39,213 nucleotides of DNA from NCBI GenBank assembly GCA_004292595.1, contig RDXM01000109.1, positions 1 to 39,213 on the forward strand, read 5' to 3'. The stretch comes from Candidatus Kapaibacterium sp. (GTDB lineage: Bacteria > Bacteroidota > Ignavibacteria > Kapaibacteriales > UBA4661). Within the stretch, counting starts at the first letter, position 1; the number at the start of each line of letters is the position of its first letter. Shown one piece after another: positions 6,497-14,689 of this stretch. The translations under genes and the position numbers were made by a program. Under the pieces are notes generated by a model. It searched no databases, was not told the origin of the DNA, and worked only from the letters and a program-made list of their open reading frames with translations.

Positions 6497-8284
6497 TCAA
6501 AATATCTGCTTAAAGAGAGTTCCACTCTCATCTGCATCATGGAGAGTAAGCACTATCTCTGCCTCACTGACTCCCTCAAAATCATCAACTTCGCTGCGTG
6601 GCAGGTCATCTTCTATTGCCGTGATAATGTATTGCAAATTGTATTGTTGGCAGTATTTCCGTATCAAGTTGATAAAGTTGATTTTTTTGCGATTGTCAAC
6701 CCCCTCAAAAATGCCGTCATGGTATGCAAAACGATAAAAAGAAGAAGATGAATAGGCTACTAAAATAGATATGTCAAATGCAGCGCAAAGAAATTTCTTG
6801 TAGCTATTACCACGACCTGCTGCCGTGATTTCCGTTTCTTTGTCGTCTTGAATATCTGCATGAAAGGTAACATTATCTTTTGTATTCGGTTCAATGTACA
6901 ATAGTGCATGAGCGTTCAAAATTTCTTTAATAATGCTCCCGAACGATTTGCGAATGGCTTGGTACGTTGCAGATTGCGTATCTATCTCTTTGAGAATTTT
7001 ACTTCCCAAGTCCTTGATTTCATGCTCAACTTCAAGCATTTTATCTTGCATTACCGATAGCGTATCAACATTTTGTAGTTTTTCCTGCAAGCGCACAATT
7101 TCATTAGAAACTTCCGTCAATTCCCGTTGATACCGTTTATATTTTTGGAAAGAATCCTTGTCTTGGAGAGCAGATAAATAATCACTCCTCTTCTGGTCTA
7201 ACTCTTCAAGTTCCTTTTCAATACTTTGCAGTTGCTCCTGTAATTGCTTCTTCCGTTCGCGGAGATGTTTGTTGCGTTCATTGGTGATGCTGATGTTAAA
7301 TTCCTCAAGCTCCTCATAGCTTTTAACTAAATTTTCGGGCAGAAAAATTTGTACTTCATCAAAGATCTTTTTCATCTTCTTTACATCAAAACTTCGATGC
7401 TGCCGGATGCTGGTCGTAACTTTGTCAAGTTCATACGAGAGATTATAGCGATTGGTATTTAATGAAGAAATACGCGCTTCGAGATTCTCAATGAGGTTTC
7501 GATTCAGTTCTTTTTCTTCTTCATAAAACTTAAAGTTGCTAACAAATCTATCCAAGGCTTCATACTGCTGCTCCTTGAGTTCAATAGCACCCCGTATTTT
7601 ATCAACGTCATTGGCATTCACCGAGAAATTACGTTCAATACCTTCAATTGTTTTTTGTTGCTCTTCTTGAATTACTGCTAATTCATACTTTTTTTTCAGC
7701 AAATCACTATGAAATCCCAACAATTCAAATATAAAAGGCTTCCAGTCTTTATCCTTGCCTCGCTTAAACTTTTCAAGCTGAAAGACATCCTGATAATCAC
7801 TCTGCCCACGCAAAAAGTAGGTGAGTGATTTACGGTAATCTATGTTCGGCAAAATGGTAAATTCAAGCTGTTGATTGAGAAAGTTTTTTGCCTCTTTCAA
7901 TGATATTTCTTCATGATCCCACCCTGAGCCTTCAGCAGAAAAATCTTGATATTGTTCTTGGTGTTTGCGAAAAGCGATTTTCGTATTTGTAGCTTTGTCA
8001 GCACTACGGCGAATCGTTAAGAACCAGCCTGAATTTAGCTCAATCTCCAAGTAAAAAATATAATCCCTCAACTTGTCTTGTTGGAGAGCGAAAATATGAT
8101 TATCCTTTGTAAGTTGCTTCAAAAGCATATAATCAATGACTGATAGTAGCGTGGATTTACCCAAGTTATGCGAATCCTTGCCCATGTCGCCTTTATTGGT
8201 AACACGAGCAGCAACAACGTTCAGACCGTCGCGGAACTGCACACGGTCAAACGGAAGATTTGCATATATTTGGCTCAGTTTCAT
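6497..8284 (-). CDS. ABC-3C system coiled-coil ATPase (DUF2326)
   Basis: This 595-residue protein is SMC/Rad50-like. A P-loop lies near residues 37-45 (DSHNLGKST, the atypical Walker A usual for DUF2326 proteins). A long coiled coil spans about residues 200-440 (EEQQKTIEGIERN, LQEQLQSIEKELEELDQK). The C-terminal DUF2326 ATPase half has GRGNSYKKFLCAAFDIS and the Walker-B-like segment FAYHDGIFEGVD. DUF2326 ATPases are the sensor/motor of predicted ABC-three-component conflict systems. It is the last gene of a three-gene overlapping operon (ATG overlap with 8281). The region is visibly more AT-rich than the adjacent element and host genes, a sign of separate acquisition. Confidence 0.8.
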   Translation of the reverse strand: MKLSQIYANLPFDRVQFRDGLNVVAARVTNKGDMGKDSHNLGKSTLLSVIDYMLLKQLTKDNHIFALQQDKLRDYIFYLEIELNSGWFLTIRRSADKATNTKIAFRKHQEQYQDFSAEGSGWDHEEISLKEAKNFLNQQLEFTILPNIDYRKSLTYFLRGQSDYQDVFQLEKFKRGKDKDWKPFIFELLGFHSDLLKKKYELAVIQEEQQKTIEGIERNFSVNANDVDKIRGAIELKEQQYEALDRFVSNFKFYEEEKELNRNLIENLEARISSLNTNRYNLSYELDKVTTSIRQHRSFDVKKMKKIFDEVQIFLPENLVKSYEELEEFNISITNERNKHLRERKKQLQEQLQSIEKELEELDQKRSDYLSALQDKDSFQKYKRYQRELTEVSNEIVRLQEKLQNVDTLSVMQDKMLEVEHEIKDLGSKILKEIDTQSATYQAIRKSFGSIIKEILNAHALLYIEPNTKDNVTFHADIQDDKETEITAAGRGNSYKKFLCAAFDISILVAYSSSSFYRFAYHDGIFEGVDNRKKINFINLIRKYCQQYNLQYIITAIEDDLPRSEVDDFEGVSEAEIVLTLHDADESGTLFKQIF

Positions 8285-8517
8285 CGGAGTAGTTCTATCG
8301 AATCAATATCACGGTGATAGGTAATTTGACCTACTAAAAACAAAAAATTGAGAGCAGGAATAATCATTTCTTGAACTTTTTTGTCATGCCGTTGAACAAG
8401 GTGAGACACAAGGTCGGAATACTCTATACTCTGTGTGGCTTGCAGCAAAAGAATCACATCCTTCGCAATATTCAAAACACAAAGTTCTACATTCAAGAAT
8501 TTATGGGGTTGTAACAT
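8281..8517 (-). CDS. ABC-3C middle component (short winged-helix-like protein)
   Basis: This 78-residue protein is placed exactly between the DUF2326 ATPase and the nuclease gene, overlapping both (4 and 17 bases). It reads as a compact helical domain ending in a beta-hairpin wing (FLFLVGQITYHRDIDSIEL). Short middle components of this shape are a defining part of ABC-3C systems and are thought to link ATPase and effector. Assignment rests on context and fold impression, not on a strong motif. Confidence 0.7.
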   Translation of the reverse strand: MLQPHKFLNVELCVLNIAKDVILLLQATQSIEYSDLVSHLVQRHDKKVQEMIIPALNFLFLVGQITYHRDIDSIELLR

Positions 8518-9529
8518 TATCTTTAACTCCTATATCGCAATGGTAGTACATGAAATGCAAGAGTGTGCGAATTGTTCTTTTCACACCAGACAAACCGCGT
8601 TGATTCGTAAGGTCGCTCTTAACACTTGAAAATACAGCCTCGACTACGTGTTCTATAACCTCTTCAAAAGGACCAAAATCGCTACGTCCCAACGTAATAG
8701 CTGCCCTCAAATCAGCAGTAGAATCTTCATAAAAACCTCGTAATGGCTCATTTTTCGGGTCTCCTAAAAACTCTTCAATTTGCTTGAAGTAAGCAAGGGA
8801 AGTGCTTTGTATGTAGTCAAAATATTCCTTGCCCAGACTATTCAAAGCATTTTTACGTTCCTTGTCAATATTGGTCAGAGATGGCAGAATATGTTGTACT
8901 TCTTTACCAAGTGTTTTTCTATATTCGTGAAAGGTGGTAATAACCTCTTTAATATCATCAGGGAAGAATCTCAATGCTGGAGTACGCTGGTCAAGACGAA
9001 ATCTCCGCACCAAATCTGGCAGTTTATCCAAATACCCGTTTAATTGCTCAATGCCAATAATATCAACATTGGAGATACTCAATTCCTTTTTCAGTTTATT
9101 TACCAATATATCACGTTGAGGAGTAGTAAGTTTGCGGTTTGTGAAGATAATATAATTCTCGAAAGGAGCGTCTGGTTGCAATTGTGCAAGTGTTTCTATT
9201 TCTGAATCAATTTCTTTGGTAAAATCTTTATCTGAGCAAGAAGCAATTGGTTTGGTGGTGTGTTTTGCTTGGATAATAAAAACACCGCTCCAAGGATTTG
9301 AGGTGGAAGGGAATTTTTCTGCTGTTCCCTCAAAACGGCTGTCTCTACCGCCATCCTTCCCGTCAGAAAACGTTTTTGCCGCAATGCCCAATAAATCGTG
9401 GCATAGTTCAATGACCAAACGCTCAAACTCTTGCCAATCTAAATTTTCGTATGGGTATTGCGCTCGCATGAATTTTCGGAAAGATGTATGTGAAATTTTT
9501 ACGAATGGAGCAAGCACAAAGTTACTCAT
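8501..9529 (-). CDS. ABC-3C effector: Mrr-like PD-(D/E)xK nuclease
   Basis: The 342-residue protein has a restriction-endonuclease-like domain over about residues 30-150. DWQEFERLVIEL (E36) is followed by DGKDGGRDSRFEG (D57, D59, D63) and VFIIQAKHT (Q88, K90), the pattern of Mrr-type PD-(D/E)xK enzymes. The C-terminal 190 residues are helical and probably serve as the ABC-3C interaction domain. The ATG at 9529 is preferred over a GTG two codons upstream. It is the first gene of the operon. A terminator just upstream (9568-9597) separates it from the gene at 9606, so it should have its own promoter. The predicted role is nucleic-acid cleavage triggered through the ATPase. Confidence 0.75.
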   Translation of the reverse strand: MSNFVLAPFVKISHTSFRKFMRAQYPYENLDWQEFERLVIELCHDLLGIAAKTFSDGKDGGRDSRFEGTAEKFPSTSNPWSGVFIIQAKHTTKPIASCSDKDFTKEIDSEIETLAQLQPDAPFENYIIFTNRKLTTPQRDILVNKLKKELSISNVDIIGIEQLNGYLDKLPDLVRRFRLDQRTPALRFFPDDIKEVITTFHEYRKTLGKEVQHILPSLTNIDKERKNALNSLGKEYFDYIQSTSLAYFKQIEEFLGDPKNEPLRGFYEDSTADLRAAITLGRSDFGPFEEVIEHVVEAVFSSVKSDLTNQRGLSGVKRTIRTLLHFMYYHCDIGVKDNVTTP

Positions 9530-9567
9530 ATTCACATACCATAATCAAGAACAGAATAATAAAAGCT

Positions 9568-9597
9568 AAAAAAAGCGAAAACCCACCATTTGGCGGG
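9568..9597 (-). terminator. Rho-independent terminator on the minus strand
   Basis: Read on the minus strand, CCCGCC and GGTGGG form a 6-bp stem (9582-9597, one G-T pair) with a 4-base loop. TTTTCGCTTTTTTT follows. It terminates transcription from the small gene at 9606-9791 before the ABC-3C operon. Confidence 0.65.
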
Positions 9598-9605
9598 CTT
9601 GACTG

Positions 9606-9791
9606 TTATCGTGCGGATGATGGTTGCTGTGTGCTGGAAGATGGGCTTTGCGCCGTCGTCGGCTCAGGTTTCGGCGGCTTCACGGGCGGCATCGGCGCAG
9701 TAACGCGAATAGTCGGAAGATTTTTATATTCGCTAAAATCCGCCGTGCTGCCTGTGCGCGGGTCGGTGTATTTGATGTTCTTGTATGCCAT
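9606..9791 (-). CDS. Small Pro/Ser-rich protein, unknown
   Basis: The 61-residue protein has a short ordered start (MAYKNIKYTDPRTGSTADFS) and a tail of Pro, Ser, Thr and Gln (PPVKPPKPEPTTAQSP). It is preceded by a plausible GGAGCAAC ribosome-binding sequence and followed by a terminator. No family was recognised. It may form a two-gene unit with the membrane protein upstream at 9832. Confidence 0.5.
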   Translation of the reverse strand: MAYKNIKYTDPRTGSTADFSEYKNLPTIRVTAPMPPVKPPKPEPTTAQSPSSSTQQPSSAR

Positions 9792-9831
9792 AGTGGTTGC
9801 TCCTTTGGAATAAAAGTACGAATTTTCTGCC

Positions 9832-10086
9832 TCACTTCAACACCGCTTTCTTCCGCCCCAAACTATCCAGAAAAAAGAGGGAAGCATTGCCCGCCGCATC
9901 CACGCTCATTTCCGCCCGCACACGACCGACCGAATCCCGCAGCACAAATTTTCGTGCTTCGACGGTGCGATGGAATGTTGGGCGTAGGGCGGTTATGATG
10001 AGCGACACAGCAATCACCGCCGTTATGGAGCAGAGAAGCCACATCAGGCGAATCAATATTTGTAAACGTTGTCGGATTTGTACCAT
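9832..10086 (-). CDS. Small membrane protein, paralog of the protein at 584-859
   Basis: The 84-residue protein has one transmembrane segment (LMWLLCSITAVIAVSLIITA) and a tail with VEARKFVLRDSVGRVRAEM and SLFFLDSLGRKKAVLK. The tail shares the EARxFVxRDxxGxxRA and LFFxDxxGxxK pattern with the protein at 584-859. The ATG at 10086 avoids overlap with the ferrochelatase gene, which ends at 10100. An ATG at 10125 would overlap it. The function is unknown. The conserved module is a pair of short beta hairpins with Arg/Lys and Asp, possibly for binding a partner or polymer. Confidence 0.6.
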   Translation of the reverse strand: MVQIRQRLQILIRLMWLLCSITAVIAVSLIITALRPTFHRTVEARKFVLRDSVGRVRAEMSVDAAGNASLFFLDSLGRKKAVLK

Positions 10087-10099
10087 TACGATGCTGAAG

Positions 10100-11692
10100 T
10101 TATTGTACAAACCTCTTGACTTCAAGCCTGCTTATTTCCCCCAACGCGCTGACAAACTCAGGGTCATCATTTAAGCATGGCACAAGCGCAAATTCCACGC
10201 CACCATGCTCCACAAATATCTCTTTTCCTTCGATGGCAATTTCCTCCAGCGTTTCCAAACAATCTGCTACAAACGCTGGACACATAACCACACAACGCTT
10301 CACACCTTGTTCGGCGAGTTCTTTGAGGACATAATCCGTGTACGGACGCATCCATTTGTCGCCTGCTAAACGGGATTGATACGAGATGCTATATTTTTCC
10401 TGCGGGATATTGAGTTCTTCGGCGAAAAGCCGCGTTGTTACTTGCGTTTGATGGCGATAGCAGACGCTGTGCGCTTTGTCGGCAATTTCTCCGCTCGCGG
10501 TGCAGCAATCCTTCACTTTCAAGCAATGTTCGCCCGTGCAGTCTGTTTTGGTCAAATGCCGAAGCGGAATACCGTGATAACTCATCAAAACGTGGTCATA
10601 GCCTTGCTCCAAGTACGGTTGTGCGCTTTGGGCAAGTGCGGAAATGTACGCAGGATGCTTGTAAAATGGCGGCACAACCGAAAGCGTGATGCCATATTTC
10701 GCAGCAACCCGCTCTGCTTCTTCACTTACGGTCGTGATGGTGGACATGGCGTAATGCGGGTACATCGGCACAAGCACCACATCGCGCACACCGTTGGCGT
10801 GGAAGGCGCGTAATTCCTGCTCAATCGAAGGATTGCCATAGCGCATCGCAAGCCGCACCGATGAGGCTTTTACGCCAAGTTCATTGCCCAAATTTTCTGC
10901 GATATGTTGCCTAAAAAGCTCGTGAAATCTTTTGCTGATAACAATAAGCGGTGAGCCGTCCTGCCACCAAATAGTACGATATTTTGCTGCCGATGCTCGC
11001 GGGCGAAACGGCAAAATGAAGCATTCCACAATGATTTTCCGCACAAGATACGGCGCGTCAATCACGTATTTGTCCGTGAGAAATTGCCGTAAATACCGCC
11101 GCACATCGCGCACGGACGTTGAATCTGGCGAACCTAAATTTACCAGCAACATACCGCGTTCAGTCGAAGGTAAAGCCTCTTCATTCCTTACCTTAGAAAC
11201 ATTTTGCTCGGAAGAGTTATCAGGAATATTTTCCAATGTCCGCAAACTCAGAATAATTGCCGACACGCCAAATGCCACGCACACCAGCATAATTTCTACC
11301 CAAAGCGTTTGTACGCGCCAGATGGAGAGCGCAATCGTACACCAAAGAAGAATAAGCGAGGAAATTTTCGCACGGCGCGGCATGGCACGTTTATCCTTGA
11401 TATTCCGAAGATATTCACCCAAGTATTTGTTCGTCATTAGCCAGACATAGAGCCGCTCCGAGCTGCGAACATAACACGCAGAGGCTAACAGCAAAAAGGG
11501 CGTGGTGGGCAAAATTGGTAGAAAAATACCCAGCACACCAAGCGCGACGAAAATGCTTCCTAAAAGAATAAAAAGCCAGCGAATCGGGGATGTAAGCGGC
11601 TTCAAAGCCTGTTGTTGGATTGGCGAAGAAATAGTATTCGTGGTCATAATGAAGCGAAAAAAGTTGGGGTGGTAGTTATCTAAATCATTCAA
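10100..11692 (-). CDS. hemH: Fused DUF454 (YbaN-like) membrane domain and ferrochelatase
   Basis: This 530-residue protein has two parts. Residues about 36-152 form a YbaN/DUF454 membrane domain (GVLGIFLPILPTTPFLLLA, then CYVRSSERLYVWL). Residues about 178-530 form a full ferrochelatase: RGMLLVNLGSPDS, YPHYAMSTI, MSYHGIPLRH with catalytic His373, and MCPAFVADCLETLEEI with the conserved Glu pair. Ferrochelatase inserts Fe2+ into protoporphyrin IX to form heme. Cysteines at 385, 390, 396, 397 and 411 resemble the Cys-rich insert of bacterial ferrochelatases, some of which hold a 2Fe-2S cluster; a cluster is possible but unproven. A second ATG 15 codons downstream (11647) is also a possible start. 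DUF454 proteins occur beside heme genes elsewhere, so the fusion suggests membrane-coupled heme or iron handling. Confidence 0.9.
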   Translation of the reverse strand: MNDLDNYHPNFFRFIMTTNTISSPIQQQALKPLTSPIRWLFILLGSIFVALGVLGIFLPILPTTPFLLLASACYVRSSERLYVWLMTNKYLGEYLRNIKDKRAMPRRAKISSLILLWCTIALSIWRVQTLWVEIMLVCVAFGVSAIILSLRTLENIPDNSSEQNVSKVRNEEALPSTERGMLLVNLGSPDSTSVRDVRRYLRQFLTDKYVIDAPYLVRKIIVECFILPFRPRASAAKYRTIWWQDGSPLIVISKRFHELFRQHIAENLGNELGVKASSVRLAMRYGNPSIEQELRAFHANGVRDVVLVPMYPHYAMSTITTVSEEAERVAAKYGITLSVVPPFYKHPAYISALAQSAQPYLEQGYDHVLMSYHGIPLRHLTKTDCTGEHCLKVKDCCTASGEIADKAHSVCYRHQTQVTTRLFAEELNIPQEKYSISYQSRLAGDKWMRPYTDYVLKELAEQGVKRCVVMCPAFVADCLETLEEIAIEGKEIFVEHGGVEFALVPCLNDDPEFVSALGEISRLEVKRFVQ

Positions 11693-11729
11693 AAAGCATT
11701 TGCTAAACGACAGTTTTAGAACGGCAATT

Positions 11730-14564
11730 TTAGAACGGCAATGCCCACGCTATGGAAAATCCGAAGGGCTTATCATTCACGTTTTCAAGCGGTGTTACGC
11801 GCCAGAGCATATCAAAACGAAGATACATCACAGAAGAAATAAACGTCGGAATCCGCGAAATACCGATACCAAGCTCTGCAACCATGCCGTTTGCACCATG
11901 CAACACGTTGGCGGATTCATTCGCGCTGGTCTGTCGCACGTGCAACGCCTGAGCAAGCAAAAGCAATTCCACACCGCGCCCGTCGTAGAGCGGCAACCCC
12001 AATGCCCGCCAGACCACATCAGAAAAACTATGCTCCACGTGCAGCGAAGCGTATTCCGTGCCGCCCGTGCTGCTGCCCGAAAGCGTGAGAAAATCTGTGA
12101 AACGTCCCATAAATCGGACGCGCTGCATCATCACAAACTGGCGTTGGAGCGGTGTTTCGGCGCTCGCTCGCCCAGCCGAAAACGCACAGTTCAGGTACAT
12201 GGGCAAGTAGCCCGTTTGGAATGTTGGCTGAAGCCATTTTGCACTGACTTCACCTCTGAAAAATGGTTTGTCAGGCGTTTGAAGATTGTACCCCGCAAGC
12301 CCGCGTATTTTCAAGCCGAAGCGTCCTGATTGCGAGGAGCGCAACAGCGGCAACGAAGCAAATAAATCACTCTCGGTGTAGTTCCACGCGGCTTCAGCAC
12401 TCGCTTGGCGAAATATACCCGATTCAATCGGCATATTTGGTCGAACGCTTCCTGCAAGCGCAGTCAAAGACTGATGAGCAAACTCCGCAACATTGACGGA
12501 AAACGCGGCTTGTCCTTGCGGGGTTTCATGACGCAAACCCGCTCCAATACTCACGCCTTCTTCACGATAAAAATCGAAACGGTCTTCAAACAATAAATCT
12601 CGCACGACAAACGCATTCAAAAAACGCAGATACGACGGTCGGTCTTGAAGCGTCTGCAAGCGAGAATAGACGCTGCCATTGGCGAATACGGTTGTTGTGC
12701 CATTGTCGAAAAAATTCCATCGAAGTTCCGTCTCACCAAAAAGCTGCGGCGAAGCAAGCCCCACTGCGCCTCGCAAGCCAACGCTCAAACTACGCCACTG
12801 CGCCAAAACGTCTGCACCCAGCATCAATCCTGTTGTGCGTGAGCGGTCAATCACGGGCGTGAGACCAAGGTGCAGTGTGTCGGTGGTGAGCGAAAGGGGA
12901 AGCGTGATCATTCCTGCCGAAGTCCACGAAGCGCGGAAAAACGAGCGTTCTGGCGGTGGCGTGTGCAAGGCTTTTGCTTCGGATGTATTCGTTGCTTGTG
13001 CAAGGCTTGAGAATGTTTCGGCTGTTTCGTGCAGAGCGTGAAGTTTAGCGTGAAGTTTAGCGGAAAGTTGAGTGCGGAGAGCGTGATGTGATGGGGTTTC
13101 CAGCAAAGAATCAGACAAAGAATCAGACAAAGAACCAGAAGTATCGTTTACCCGAAATGTTGCGACATTGTAGGGCGTTGCGGAGCTTGGCATTGGCAGA
13201 AAATCGCCGCCCGTCGTCGCAGAAGCAAGCAGTGTTTTCGCTAATTGCTGATGTTGTGATTGTCCAAACGCCAGTATTTCTGCGCTTTTTGGATGATGAA
13301 TACTCATCAACACCGATTCGGCGCGGTACGAAACACGGCATTCGCTTATCCATCGCGCAAGGTCGAACGCAAATTCTGCCGTAAAATCGCTGTACGCAGG
13401 AACTGTTGCCGTGTGCGGAGAATTGCTCTCGTTGCTGTTTGAATTGACATGAGAATTGATAGGAGAGAAACTCGAATCATGCGCTAGACGAACCGTTTCA
13501 AATTGCTGATACAAATGTACGGCGGGGAGAGTGGCAATGCAGGTTTGGGGCGGAAGAGCGGCATCAATTTCACGAAGAAAAAAATCGTTGTGCGCTGTGC
13601 GCTCAAGTGTGATTGTTCCAGCCAGCGTTGGCGCAATGGTGCTGCGGCGCGGCGCAAAGGCAAGCACGTAGAGCGTCCGATTCTGGTCTTCACGCCGTTC
13701 TTGAAGCATGAAGTCGTAGAGTTCGAGCGCGTTCAGAGCGCAGGGCGTGGTGAGCGTCGTATTGCCAAGTTTGATAGAAGCATCCGCCGCATTGACCCAC
13801 GCGCCCAGACCAGCAAAATTCAGTTCAATCGGCGCATGACCCGTGCTACGCTGCTGCACAACAACACGCTGCGACGGTGCTTGCGGCTGTCGCTGTTCTT
13901 CGGCAATCGTTTCTTGTTGAAGTGTGTCGGTAGTGCATTGTACGAGAAAGGGCAGAATGGAGCGCGTTGCAGACGTGGCATACAATTTTTCAAAAACTGT
14001 TGCCACAAACGGCGTGAATCCTTGCCTTTGTGCGTGTTGGCGGGTGAAGCGTTGGATAATCTGCTCGGCAGACAACTCGGCGGCAACGCTGACCGCTTGG
14101 TAGCGCAGGACAGATTCCGAAAGTGGTATTTCGCCCAAAGACACCCTCGCGCTATCATTTGCGCTCTCATCCATATTGGCAATGAGTGAGCGCATTGCAT
14201 CTGGCGTGTAGGCAAGGCTGTCGTATCCTAATCGGCGAACCGTGAGGACGGGCAGGCTTTGCAGCAGAGAGGCAGCCGAGCGAGTAAACACACAACGAAA
14301 CTCACCCGTTACTGATGAATAGACCGTTATCGGTTTTTTTGTCGGCAAAACACCCCAAAGCTGCACTTTTGCTCCGCGCAATGGCAAGCGAGTGTTTGCG
14401 GCGATTACTTTTCCCGTGAAGGTACGCGAGGAAGAATTGTTATGAGCAATGTCTTTTACAATATCTTGAGCAAAGCAGAATGGCACGGCATTCAAAAAAA
14501 AGCTCAGGAAACAGCACAGAGCTTTATAAAAGCTCTGTTGCCGTAGAAACATTATTTTGAGCAT
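11730..14564 (-). CDS. DUF5686 family outer-membrane protein with carboxypeptidase-like domain
   Basis: This 944-residue protein starts with a signal peptide (FYKALCCFLSFFLNAVPFCFAQ). A carboxypeptidase-like regulatory domain follows (about 47-130: FTGKVIAANTRLPLRGAKV), then the DUF5686 core beginning AEQIIQRFTRQHAQRQGF, and a C-terminal beta-barrel that ends in WALPF. The terminal Phe is typical of outer-membrane barrels. DUF5686 proteins are common in Bacteroidota and their function is not established. Two in-frame 12-bp tandem duplications at 13036-13059 and 13105-13138 lie in a Ser/Leu/Lys-rich linker. It follows a candidate promoter at 14587-14645 and is next to ferrochelatase, so it may be an independent unit of the iron locus. 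Confidence 0.7.
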   Translation of the reverse strand: MLKIMFLRQQSFYKALCCFLSFFLNAVPFCFAQDIVKDIAHNNSSSRTFTGKVIAANTRLPLRGAKVQLWGVLPTKKPITVYSSVTGEFRCVFTRSAASLLQSLPVLTVRRLGYDSLAYTPDAMRSLIANMDESANDSARVSLGEIPLSESVLRYQAVSVAAELSAEQIIQRFTRQHAQRQGFTPFVATVFEKLYATSATRSILPFLVQCTTDTLQQETIAEEQRQPQAPSQRVVVQQRSTGHAPIELNFAGLGAWVNAADASIKLGNTTLTTPCALNALELYDFMLQERREDQNRTLYVLAFAPRRSTIAPTLAGTITLERTAHNDFFLREIDAALPPQTCIATLPAVHLYQQFETVRLAHDSSFSPINSHVNSNSNESNSPHTATVPAYSDFTAEFAFDLARWISECRVSYRAESVLMSIHHPKSAEILAFGQSQHQQLAKTLLASATTGGDFLPMPSSATPYNVATFRVNDTSGSLSDSLSDSLLETPSHHALRTQLSAKLHAKLHALHETAETFSSLAQATNTSEAKALHTPPPERSFFRASWTSAGMITLPLSLTTDTLHLGLTPVIDRSRTTGLMLGADVLAQWRSLSVGLRGAVGLASPQLFGETELRWNFFDNGTTTVFANGSVYSRLQTLQDRPSYLRFLNAFVVRDLLFEDRFDFYREEGVSIGAGLRHETPQGQAAFSVNVAEFAHQSLTALAGSVRPNMPIESGIFRQASAEAAWNYTESDLFASLPLLRSSQSGRFGLKIRGLAGYNLQTPDKPFFRGEVSAKWLQPTFQTGYLPMYLNCAFSAGRASAETPLQRQFVMMQRVRFMGRFTDFLTLSGSSTGGTEYASLHVEHSFSDVVWRALGLPLYDGRGVELLLLAQALHVRQTSANESANVLHGANGMVAELGIGISRIPTFISSVMYLRFDMLWRVTPLENVNDKPFGFSIAWALPF
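13036..13059 (-). repeat. In-frame 12-bp tandem duplication in the DUF5686 gene
   Basis: GCGTGAAGTTTA occurs twice, back to back (13036-13047 and 13048-13059). It encodes the repeated residues KLHA in the linker of the outer-membrane protein. The unit is a multiple of three, so length changes preserve the frame. Confidence 0.8.
13105..13138 (-). repeat. In-frame 12-bp tandem repeat (2.8 copies) in the DUF5686 gene
   Basis: AAAGAATCAGAC is repeated at 13105-13116 and 13117-13128, with a third, slightly changed partial unit up to 13138. It encodes SDSL repeats in a low-complexity linker. Confidence 0.8.
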
Positions 14565-14586
14565 AGAATATCTGTGTTCACATAAT

Positions 14587-14645
14587 TTGTAATTACAATG
14601 AATGTATTAACACAAATATACGCGAAAACGTTTCTATCTCGCAAA
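14587..14645 (-). promoter_or_regulatory. Candidate promoter of the DUF5686 gene with a nearby palindrome
   Basis: On the minus strand TATATTTG (14613-14620) matches TAnnTTTG. TTTG (14642-14645) lies 21 bases upstream; the ideal distance is about 19. The perfect palindrome TTGTAATTACAA (14587-14598) is downstream, between the -7 element and the ATG at 14564. It could be an operator. Confidence 0.5.
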
Positions 14646-14689
14646 AAAATGGAGTAAATTTTTCACCTACCGAATTATTACCGTGCTAT

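Noticed and set aside
1-10100. att-like direct repeats flanking the element, or a tRNA at its edge
   Set aside because: No matching repeat of the left end was found by eye around 9540-10100, and no tRNA was seen. The element ends remain undefined.
13503-14189. Long open frames opposite the DUF5686 gene
   Set aside because: They are antisense shadows of a coding gene with a clear signal peptide and barrel; their translations are basic and without motif.
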